A stretch of DNA of 64,000 nt from Symsagittifera roscoffensis (taxonomy: Eukaryota; Xenacoelomorpha; Acoela; Convolutidae), in the NCBI RefSeq assembly GCF_963678635.1, contig NC_087068.1, forward strand, positions 51,810,731-51,874,730. Reading direction: 5' to 3'. The translations under genes and the position numbers were made by a program. Below, in pieces: positions 14,101 to 26,100 of this stretch. The notes under the pieces were generated by a model. That model did no database searches. It had not been told where the DNA came from and saw only the letters and a program-made list of their open reading frames with translations. How positions within the stretch are numbered: position 1 is the first letter of the stretch; the number at the start of each line of letters is the position of its first letter.

Positions 14101-17100
14101 TCGAAATTCGGAACAAAAACCACACTGCTGGTATCAAGGCGAAGCCCTGAATGTTCCGACTGCCTTTTAAGGTCTAGGGAGCAGAAAATCTCCGCCTACG
14201 CGATCATAGCGCAAAATATATCGGGCGTTTATTGTTAATTGTCCCAAACTGGCCAAAATGGCAATCTTTAAACACCCATAATTTTAGAAAAAATGATCAC
14301 AGGTGAAATATCTTTTTAAATTAAAGATCAGGACAACAAATTTGAATGATAAAAAAAAATCGGTCAAAAATGGTTAGTTAAAAATTCGAATTTTTTCTGA
14401 AGAAAAAAACCCACCCAGAGCGCAAATATTCCGTTACATTCGTTACGAAAGTCGGAACAACAATTTTAAAAAACCTATCTTGGAGTAACACAAAAAAGGC
14501 CAGTTAACTGCCTATCGAGCGGTATGTCTTCTTACTTATAGTGCTGAGATCCCGTCCGTCCACCTGTGCCCTTCGGAAGAGTGACGTCACCGGTCTGTTG
14601 TATCCCTCGTGGGCCATCCAATCACAGACATCCTCACACGTCCACTTCATCGGTCGCTTTTCTCGCCACCCGATGGCACTATACATTTATTAGTATTGAT
14701 TTCATATCAAACAATACTGATTTTATATGTTTTAATGATGAATTTTATAAACCTAAAATTGGATCTAAGCCGTTTCCTTTTATTTAGATACTATTTTTAA
14801 CAATTCAAAATTAATGTCGGAAACTGCCAAATAATGCTCTAGAATGGCCTGGATAGCCAAAAGAATCATGCCAGTTTTTCTCGACATTAAAAAGCATTTT
14901 TCGAAATTTTTGATCAATTCACGGCTGAATTAGCGCCAAAATGATACATCACACAACTTCATTTGCTATTTATTTGTAAGCAGTAAACTATCATGTGTAT
15001 TCCTGTACCCAGCAAAGGCTTCCAAACAGAAAGAAATTTTAAGTAAATACTATCTTGCCTATATTTCTGTATTCTAGACAGACACTATTTATTTCTCACC
15101 TAATATTAGAAATAAACTATTTCTAGAAAAAAAAAACAGAATACGTTAACCGCTCAAGCGAAACGAGATAAACATTGATTATAATTTCCTCACCGGTCGC
15201 TTCCTCGTCTCGAGGAAGAAGACGAGGTCTCCCCTCCATCCGGTCGGTCGGAGTATTCTGTGTAGGAGGGATCGTAGTATCTCAGACCCCGCATCGAATT
15301 TTTTAGAGGCGGGCGGTCTTTGTGATACTCACTTGCTTTCTCAACCTGCAACCAAAGAAGTCAAAACAAAATTCAACACACATTAGCTAATAAAAACTAA
15401 AATTTGCAAACAACAAAAGTTTTGGCGAGCCGTTATCATGTTTACAGATATGTAGCTAACAGATATCTGTATATATGTAAGACATCTAACTATTCATACA
15501 AAAATTTAAATAAAAAATCGTTATACTAATTATCTCTAATTTTTAGCGCGGAATGATAGTTTTTAGAATAACAATTAGAATAACCAAAAACGCTTGAGAA
15601 CGCGCCAACTAGCCTAATGGCTATCATTCTGGCCGAAAAAAAATAAATTATCTAAATACTATGGATCCAAAAAATTGCAAAAGTTTTTGTTATAGAGTGG
15701 TCCGGAAATTAACATTCAGATCTGATTTATATTCAGTTTTAATCCCATTGGATCATGTGGTTTTTGATGCAAATTGTCTTAATTTTTTAATTTTGAAACA
15801 AAAAAGTTTCCTTGTCATACCCTCTCTTTCCTCCCATTAGCCCCGAAGACATTCTTCAGTTCATCGGCCAGAGCCTGTTTGACCACAGGGGGGATGTCGG
15901 GTGCAGGGGAGAGGAGGTTGTCCACGCTGCAACTGCGAACTACCAAGTCGTCAATATCAGTCACGCCAGCCACCTGGTCCTGGTCATGATCATCTTCCCC
16001 ACCTAAACCAAAAATGTTTCATTTGAGACAACGCGGTTCACCTCGCAATAAATAACGCGGGATGACCAAAAATACTAGTCATACAATTTCCATATATGGA
16101 AAAATGCTAGTGATACACTTTCCATACAATTCCATACGTAGAGAAAATTGCATGAAAGGTCTATGATTAGTATTTTTTCATATATGGAAATTGTATGACT
16201 AGCATTTTTGCATAAACCAAAAATTTTGATTTTTTACATTTTTATTTCTCAAAATTTTTTGGTTGTGTTCGTAACCGAACACAAATGACATACACCTTGA
16301 TTACTCAAACGTAGTAACCAAAGGTTTGGCCGTCTCGCATTAAAAATGCATTGGAAACAGCCTGATATTTGTCATTATGTCTCACACAAGTAATATAACG
16401 AAAGTAATGAACTTTTAAATTTTGGCAGTAATTTTCAAAGAAGATTATTTCTAAAATTTGAATTTTTAAATTACCAGACATTGATCAAGGCATAAAAAAC
16501 ATGTCATTCAAAAGAAAGAGGAGTTTTGAGCGTTTTTGAAAAAAGTTATGAAGAGAAAAGGAAAAAAAATCCAATATTAGTATATCCAGGACTACGTTAT
16601 ACACACAAAAAATTAAATTTTGCATGAAAAAATTTTTTTTTCAAAAATTGTTTGTTTGAATACGAAAATCAGTTTGCGATTGAAAAAAAAACACAAAAAA
16701 AATTTTTTGGGGTAATTTCAAAAATACTTTGAAAAAAATTTTGTCGCCGCCATCAAAAAATGTTAGTCATACAATTTCCATATATGGAAATTGTATGACT
16801 AGTGTTTTATTTTCAGAAAACAAAAGTAAGAAAAAAGCCAAAGTTTTCAGTTGTAGCAGCCCAAAAAACGCTTAAATGTTTTGCCAGCAGTTGAATTGAT
16901 TGTTCAAAGCTTTTTTTCGCAATTTTTTTTTAAATGCTAATCATACAATTTCCATATATGGAAATTGTATGATTAGCATTTTTTTCCATTTTTTCCCTTT
17001 TTTTATGAATAGATACCAATTTCGATTCCAAAACAACTATAAAATACCTTTGAAATTCGATTAAAGTTATTTTGCAAAAATGTATAAAATTTGTGTGACT

Positions 17101-20100
17101 AGCATTTTTCCATAGACTAAGTGTATGAAAATGTATGATTAGCATTTTCGGTCAATGGAGGTCAACCCGGGAAGCTAAATTAGCGCTAAATTAACTTTAA
17201 AATTGAAGTAATTGGTCGTAGTAATTTCGTATGAATCAAACTTTTACGCTTTGCTTTTGTCTAAAACTTACAGGTTTTAAATATTTTTTTCCCAAAAACT
17301 ATTCGATTTAAATTAGGGGACAGTCGCAACATTCAGGGCTTTGCGCTGATATACGAGCAGTCTTGTTTTTATTTAAAATTGGTCGAAGCTGGCTCTCTGA
17401 TCATATTTTTGAATGCAAAACGAGGCCAAATAGTGCACTGGGTTTGGTGTGTGTAAGGTTCTGGAATCCAGAGACAAGTATTGAAGCAAGTTAAAATTTC
17501 GTCGGAACAATCAAAGAAAACGAAAGAACAAAAAAAAGAGCGTCAATGTTCTGGAGTTCGTTAAAAAATCAAAAATTACACAGTTATGTCTTATAAAACA
17601 ATTTACGACAAAAATATATCCGAAATAAAAACAAAAATATAAAACTAAGGTTATCAATGGTTTGCTGAAAAATTTAAAAACCATGAAACGTTCGGGATTT
17701 TTTTTTGGAAAACGGATTTTCAATTTGATTTCAAGTGAGAGCTTGACAACAGACACTACCATTGCCAGGCTGAGGCTTGATTACACAATATGAAGCGTTC
17801 GATATGAACGCCCAACAACTATCACTATGATAAAAGCCTCAAAAAGTTGAAAACAAGGGTAGCCAGTTGCTGTGCAAGTTGCATAAAATGATCCAATCAC
17901 TTTCATAAATGAGGCGCGCCACAGGTTTGAAATTTTTGTTGCTTGTTGTCGGTAATAAGAGAGACAGAACTATAAAATCATTAGAATTTTAATAAATCAG
18001 ACTAAATCGAAAACTTTTTTTTGAGAAAAGAATCACAAAATAAAAAAAATGAAAAAAATCGTTCTTCAGGTGTGATACCGGATAGAACCTCGTTGGTTTT
18101 GATAGTGAAAACGATGTTGGTTTCGAAAGAGTTTAATTTAAAATCGAAACCATTTTTTTTTCTATAGCCTGAGTTTTGGGGCTAACTGTATGCTGCTGTT
18201 ACAGTAGAGAGAACTGAGTCTCCTGTTATATCGAACAAAGGTCACATATGTTTGACCTTGGAAGAAATAATAACAATAATATAGTTATAGATAACAATAT
18301 GAACATGAGACCAAGGCTACAGTACTTGTTACTGCAAATGCAGTTGCAGCTACTGTACCACATTCCCGGTTGCGTTCCAGGACCGATTGATATCCAAAGC
18401 CTGGCTTCCAAATTTTCTTTTGAATAGATGCTTTTCCAGGAGGCCAAATTTTGATTCGATCGAATTTTTCGTGTCGGGTTTAAATTTTGCCAATTTGATG
18501 CGATATGCTTCTAATGCGGCCTTATTTAGATCCATAATATCGTTTTGTGAAGAAATCAGTTTTACCGAATGTTTGATCGGGTCGCCGTATCTACTAGGAC
18601 CTTTTTTTGATCTCCCACTCCGACGCACAGAGGTTTCTCCCTCTCCTGACTCGTCGGAAATTCCGGGCGGGTTAATATAATCATCTTCGTCCACCGTAGC
18701 GTCTGTGAATGTTAGTATATCCTCCGCCGCTCGCTGCACTCCCCTTTCTAGCACTTGATCTGCCATTCTGTTCCAATCCGCTGGTGTTAGGTCTTTGCTA
18801 TTAAACGTATCCAGAATTGTTTCAGGCGACGTGTGACGTGAGATCTTTTTTGGTTTTATGGCTGTATTTTTCTGAGGCGTCGATGTCGATGGTGGAACCA
18901 CTGCTGAGCTTGATGAGCACGCTAGAGCTTGTTGATTTTCTTCGGCTTCGTCCGCATTTTTTCCGAGAGGTCTCCTGAATTGATTGCTTCTTATCTTTCT
19001 TTTCCCCACTCCATTTTAATTTAGTTGGCTTAGTTAACGGTCCCGAATTGTTAGGTTTGCCCCTTTTCACCGCGAGATTCAGACCATCGCCTGCTTCTGT
19101 GTCCTCAGACGTGACCACTGTCTGATTTCCTTGGAACTTATTTTTTGCTTCCTCCGGGTCCGGTTTTTGTTGCTGTGGTAGTAATTCATCTTTCTTCCTC
19201 GATTTATTTCGGTCTTCGATTTTTTTTGTAGCTTCTTTTTGGGTTCTTCCCCTGTCGGAGACCGACAATGGGCCGCTGCGTCCAGTACATTGTCCTTTGG
19301 CAATGTCGCTTTTTCGGTAGATTGCCCCAGCAGCTGTTTTGACAGTAAAAGGTGTTTCTGAGGTGACTTTCCCCATTAAGCGGTTTGTTAGAGCCTTACC
19401 GCTGCGTCTCCCTTCGTCCTTTTGTAGTAGTATGGGAGACCATTGATTCTGACTGACACTGTCCTCTCGCTTGTCTTCAATGAACCCGCGCTCCCAAGAA
19501 TATAGCAATTCTTTGCGTAACTCCGGTTTATGGTGCTTGTTTCATCCACAATGCGCCTGATATCACTGTCAGATGTGTCCCTTCTTGTCTGGTTCCATCT
19601 GGCGTTTGCCTCTAGCAGTTCTTTTAATACCCATGCTCTAGCTCGATCTTTTGCTGAATCCATTTGTTGTTTGAAGAGAGGACTTACATCTCGGCTGTTT
19701 TGACCCTTACGGACAATTTTCAATCCTTCTCTTGATTGGTCAATTCGCCGATTGAGTTGCGAGTCAGTAAGCGCAGATCGCTCCAGGTGTTCTTTATCTA
19801 AACGATCAGAATCTTGTAAAAAATTATTACTTAGAATTTTAAATTCAGTTTTTGGTAGTCGACCAAAGTGAGCTTCGAACGGCGAACGTTGTATTGTTTT
19901 TTGGTTTGCTCCATCTGAGATCTCGAATAATGGTACTAAGACAAAGTTTTATTGATGTCACATTTTCGTCCAGTAACATAACCCCTAATCTTCCCTTGAT
20001 GGTTTGAATCGTACGTTCAACCAATCCGCAACCACGATGATCCCCTACCGGACAGAATTTTTGTTCTATGTTGTTTTCTGAACAATATTTTCGCATTGTT

Positions 20101-23100
20101 TTACGCTTAAACCCAGAAAATTGGTCGGTTCTTATTGATTCGTGTATTCCGTGGGTGTCGATGTAAGAACGAAGAAATTTTGTAAACGATTTTCCTCCTG
20201 TTGATTTTGTTATCTTTACCGAAGGAAATTTCAAATACCTATCTATTGCTACCAGTAAGTATATCTTTTTTCCTTTATGATCTTCCAGGGGGCCTGCATA
20301 GTCCAGTTGTACTTCGTGACTCGGCTGCGTTAGCAGCGGAAGAGGTTTGCTAGCGTTTTTTGGTATGATGTACTTAGCATTCTTACCGCAGCGAGTGCAA
20401 CTTCTACAATCCTCAGCCAGATTGACGATATCTTTGTGCATGTGTGGCCACCACAGGTATCTCGAAACATCCAGCATCGCTTCCTGACCCGGGTGACTAC
20501 GGTGAACTCTCTTCAAAACTGCTCTAGCTTCCACTGCTTCCACTAGTATGCAGTCATCCACCACGGACAGTTGGTGCCAGAGAGGATTTGTAAAAGGTCC
20601 CTTGAATTCAAAACTATGACGATCATTTCTCTTTATCACTCGTTGAGGCCTGTCCATCCAAGAGTCCTCAGTGATTAACTCCGCTAGAAGACTTCTATCG
20701 AATAGTTTTGTGAGGTTGTCCAGGCTTTCTCCCTTGATAAGCTCCGCTTGGCGAAATTCGTCCTTCCTAGAGTTGTGATTGGCCCTTTTCTCCCCGATCA
20801 AACTAACTTCTGGGCTGTCCGACGGGCTTTCCACAGTTAAGACCACTTCAACTATCGCCGATTTATATCCTTTAGAGTTTATGTCAATTTCTTGGTCGTG
20901 CTGTGCTCGGCTTTGCATTTCTGTTTGTGCTTCTAGCTCTAGCATATTTCTCGGGTTATCCTTTCTTTCTGCGCCCATTAGGTCCCAAAAAGAAATTAAC
21001 TTTGTCATAGCAGCTAATGGACTGGCAGATGATGTTTCTGACTCTCTACTAGGTTTGATGTACCTATCCACCGTTCGCCACTCAATCTGTGGTATGTCTG
21101 GATCCGAACTGTCCGAGTCCTGTCTACTGCACGCTCCTCTCGTCACCATTCTGGTCCTTGAAAATGTTGTTTCTGTCACCTGCTCTGTCAGTTCTTCCCT
21201 TTCTTCGTTTTGTCTATTCGTGATTTTCACCGCTTTCTTCAATTTTCCTGGCCCCGACTGATTTTTTGCCATCTTCACTGTTTTTTTCCGGCTGAATTAT
21301 TGAAATATTGCAACTTTTGATATCTGAATTTATGACCGACTGTTTAGTACGAGAAGTTTCGTTTAGTGTGTTCTGCTCGTTTTGTTCTTTTTGAAAACGC
21401 GAGCTTTGACCGTTTTCGTTCCGGTCGAGTTTTGTCCGGTTTTGAACAAACTGGTTGCTATAGCAACCATGTGATGAGTTGTCCTTACAGTGGCTAATAT
21501 TGTTTCTTATTCCAGAATGTTCTAGAATATTTACATTAATCTTTCAGTCTGTATCATCCAAACAGTCGAGCGCATTATGAAAATTCTCAATTGATGTTAC
21601 AACAAATCTTTCATCTATTTCAGATTCAGGCCATGGGTCACCATTTGGTTCCCTCGAAAGGTAACCAACAATGCCCAAATTTTTGCCAGTGATATGAATA
21701 ACCTTAAACTGATAAGGTAATAATCTATCCACCCACCTAGTGAGTCGAGATTGATAGGCTTTGTTCGATCTATGTTCCCCCAACGCGGATGTTAAAGCTT
21801 TATGATCTGTTGCATTGTTTCACTGTAGGCCTACTTTAGATCCAGCACTGTGAAAAACAGCGTACCTGCTGCTTTTGCAGTTATTACTTGGCTAACACCA
21901 TCTATCAGTTCATCAACGTTTGGCATCTGATGTTTGTTTTTGTACAATTGCCTATCGATAGGTTTCGCGTCCAGGGCCAATTTAATGGAATCATCTTTTT
22001 TAACTGTGATAACAATTGGAGTAATGAAACAGTCGCTTGTACATTTATCCAATTTTTTGATATGTCCATCCGATAACAGTTTTTTTTAGTTCTGTTTGCA
22101 CTTTATCCTGAATATGTATAGGTATTTGCCTACCTATTTCTTGTATCGGGCCTAAAGGATATTTAAATTTTGTGCTCACAGTATGATTTTTCGACTCCCC
22201 TGGTGATCAAAAAGACTTTTGAATTGATCATAAAACTTTTGTTTCCACCCTTCTGACTGCTCGCACAGTAGCACGTCAAACCTGGATTTTCGTGATGGTG
22301 CAGATTTCTGAGTAGTATGGATCCTCAGTTTTCCTTGAAGATCCAGTCCCAGAATTCATCGCATACGTCGTTCTGTGACTAACAGCGGTGCTCTGTGCAC
22401 TTCCCATCCAGCTGAACGGAGATTCGCTTTCAGTGCTCCTAGTATCAGAATTGGACGTTTTTTTAGTCTACAAACTGTGCAGACAGGTTAAGTTTTTCCG
22501 CAAGAAAAAATTTCGAATTCCGAGATCCTTCCAAAATTTGTTTTGTTGATGTCCAATTCGAAAATGACACTGGAACACCCGTGTCTATAGTCATATTCGC
22601 AATATGATTATCAATTTTCACCAAGGCCTTCAATGCTTTTATTTGGTGAGATTGTGGATTCCGGCGTACCTCAATCTTTTCGACTTTCTCTGATTTTTCA
22701 TTTGGCCTTTGTTAACCACCGCTTCCTCCTGTTTGATCATTCGTTAATACTCGGTTGTTTATGTATTGCTCGATTGCTACAATTGATTTTATATCATCTT
22801 CAACCGACATTATTTCGAACTCTTCACAGGAATCAAAATTTTGTGTTAGGTTACACTTTTCTTGTGAACTAGAATTTTCGTTTACAATCTCGTTTACTTG
22901 CTGTGATCTGCACATTTTCGCAAAGTGATTTGGTTTGTTACAATTCTTTTAACGTTTTAACTATTGCTGGACAACTCTTCAAGTGTCCTTCTCCAAAACT
23001 TCTTTCACATCTCGTGCATTATTTCTGATCTCCCTTGGATCTTGTAGTATTTCGGTTCTCGTAATTTTTCCTTTTGTTCTGATCTCGACCTTGACGTCTA

Positions 23101-26100
23101 GGGTTATATCCCTTGTTTCCAATTGCCATGACTGGTTCTTGTTTTGTTTTAGTTTGCGCGTTCGAGAATAGTCCCTTATTAGTTGTAATTCTTGAGGACC
23201 TTTGAAATGCTTGCGTAGTTTGCTTGCTTTGTTCGAATTTTATTGCTCGCTTTTGTGTTTCTTCTGGTGTGAATGTTTCAAAAGTTAGCATCCGGGATAT
23301 AAACAAATCTCTAACTAGTTCTTCTTCCAGTCCTCCCAGCTCCACTTTTGCGGTTTGTGCAGTTAATGCTGGAGGAAAGAATTCGAGGGTTTCAATCGTT
23401 TCATGTGATCTTGTAAACAAATTTTATCGCTCGTAAGTGATGCATTTTGTCTTTTCAAAGGAGATTTTTGCCAATCTCACTATATCTCGAAATCCGAGCT
23501 TAAATATTTCCGTGTGCGGATTCTTTTGTATAAATTTTTCTTGCCTTCTGAACCCAAACCTAGAAATAGTCGGGATGTTAAACGTTTTCCAACTTCGTGG
23601 CAGAATACGTTGAGTCCCACTTTAGGTCCTCGTATAACACGTTCTTCATTCTCTAATAGGACTCTATCTCGTGCTAATCTGTCACGAGCTTCTCTCTCTG
23701 TTACTGACTGCGCATCCTCGTTGTTTCCTGGCGTTTCCGGATGTGGTAGTGGTTCTTCCAGTACTGCTCTTGGATCTTCTAATAATACTTCTGAATCCAC
23801 GTTCTCCTTGACAGTAACAGCTAATAGGAATTGATCAAACCAAGTTTCAAAATTCCATGGTGGATCCGAGTTTGCCAAAACCCAGAATACCGGAATTCCC
23901 ATGTCTGTCCCATTGTCTTGAGACAAAAATCCTGATTCTGCTGACTGCGCCATGTGATACCGGATAGAACCTCGTTGGTTTTGATAGTGAAAACGATGTT
24001 GGTTTCAAAAGAGTTTAATTTTATACGAAACCATCTTTTTTCTATAGCCTGAGTTTTGTGGCTAACTGTATGCTGCTGCTACACTAGAGAGAACTGAGAC
24101 TCTTGTTATATCGAACAAAGGTCACACATGTTTGACCTTGGAAGAATTAATAACAATAATATAGTTATAGATAACAATATGAACATGAGACCAAGGCTAC
24201 AGTACTTGTTACTGCAAATGCAGTTGCAGTTGCTCTACCACATCAGGAAATAAAAAAAATTTAAAAATGCCTAAGCTTTTTCTATGATTTGCAGATTAAA
24301 ATTTATAAATGTTTAGGACTTTTTTGTCACGGAAGTGCTGAATGAAGCTTCCAAGACTAGTTTTCCCAGAGTAAAGCTAATTTTTTTACCATTTAGTTGA
24401 AAATTTTTCTTTCATAAGGTCTACTCACTCGCGTTGCTTGCTCGAAATTAGACAAATGCTAGAAAAATTTCTAAGCGGTTTTTCTTGACACCGGAAAATG
24501 TTTTGAAAAAAAAAGTTGATGACTTCCGAACCGCGATTGAAAAACCTTTAGTATGATATCTCACTCGACCCATTCCAATGATTTTTAAGACTCCTATTTT
24601 TTCATGGAGAAGAACAAGTTCGTCCCCACTTTTAGTGGTCGAAACAAAGAAGTAAGTTCAAACATTTGAAGGAAATTTTACCGTTTGTGTGATTTACAAT
24701 CACTGATCACTTAAATTTTTTTGTTTCAAAGTTTGTACAATTTAATTTGTTTTTAAACTTTTTTGTAACATAAAGTACATCATGAACAAAAACGGTTTCC
24801 CACAAATTGTATAAAAGAGCTGCTTTTAACCCTCAGATTTTTTAACTGGAGACTTTTTCAACCGATTTAAATCTTCTCTTAAAATACCTCTCAAATTGGA
24901 ATTATGGTGAATATCTGGCATGCTGGCTGCTTTTCGCAAATTAGGAGCAAATTCCAGGTCAGGAGAGTTGTCTCTATTTTGTGACGGTCTAACTGCTGCA
25001 GTGTTCGTTTTGTATTTTCGTCTTGGGTCGTCAAGGTTGGATTTTGGAATTGTTTCATAGTGATCTTCTTCATGTTGGTTTGGTTTCTGAAATACAAAAC
25101 TGGAGATCTTTGAACAGTTTAACTGGGCTTTTTAACTGCATTTCAGTAAATTTAATTTGTGAGTTTTTTTCAGCTACACACAGAAAAACAAATTATCAAT
25201 ATGGAAACAATTTTTTTTCTTCTAATTCTGAAACATTTTACTTTTCAAGCAAATCATTGAACAGTTATTTTCAAAGAACAATAGTTGTTCAAAGAGCGCA
25301 TCAAGCCTATAGCCGTAACGTTTCACCTTTTGTAGTCTTTAAATGCACGTAAAGGTTACATACCTGCCTGTACGGTGCTGGTGGGTTCTGGTAATTCTGA
25401 GGTGACTGAGAGGTGTCCGCGACATCTGCAATTGTCTTTTTATGGGGCGACGGTCTCTTTTTTAGCATTTGGGAGATGATTTTCGTTGAGTTCGTATGCT
25501 GTGGTGGATTTCTTCTTTTGAACAAAAAACAAGTTTTAACCGTGAAAAAATCCTGGTGAAAAATTTGATAGCAAAGAAGTCTCGAGAAAAAGTCAAAAGA
25601 AATCTAAAGAATTGATGGAAGGAAAAAGGTCAAAATGTAAGCTGGTCTCGTTGCCACAGGGTGTTTTAATGAAGTAAGATAAATTACGTCATAATATGAA
25701 ACAATCGTTTTTTAAAATCGTGAAAACGTAACCATAATCTCCAAAAGGTTGCCTTAAGTATAGTCACAATTTGTTTAAATTATGATTTTAAAATGGAGTT
25801 CAAGATTCTAAATCATGAAAAAAAGCCAAAAAAGTTGTGGCCTAATGGAACCTGATCTAAACTATATTTTATGATTGAATAAATTAGATATTTTACCACT
25901 GTAAAGTATTTAAGATTAACCAATCATGATCCATCTAACTAACAACCCACTTATTTGTAAGTGCTGAAATTACTTGTAATTTCAGCACCAGAGAGATTTG
26001 AATTTAACTTAGAAATTAGTTGCCTCCAAAAGAACTTCAGCAGCCGCAACAAACCAGTATACCCTAGATCTATTGAGCCTAGCAGAGAAGAGTTAAACTC

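Larger units (their letters stand above)
18071..24242 (-). mobile_element. Ty3/gypsy LTR retrotransposon, defective, in a host intron
   Basis: Bounded by LTRs of 292 and 290 bp that start TG and end CA, with a 5-bp target duplication TCAGG at 18,066-18,070 and 24,243-24,247. In sense direction it reads gag, protease (DTG), RT, RNase H, integrase and a long C-terminal extension, so the order is Ty3/gypsy. The RT core is deleted and gag is frameshifted, so the copy cannot be autonomous. I counted roughly fifteen differences between the LTRs (about 5%), so it is clearly older than the 18.85-kb neighbour. It lies in the same orientation as the host gene. Confidence 0.92.

Noticed and set aside
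20779-21261. 160-codon plus-strand frame
   Set aside because: Antisense shadow of the Ty3/gypsy integrase linker.
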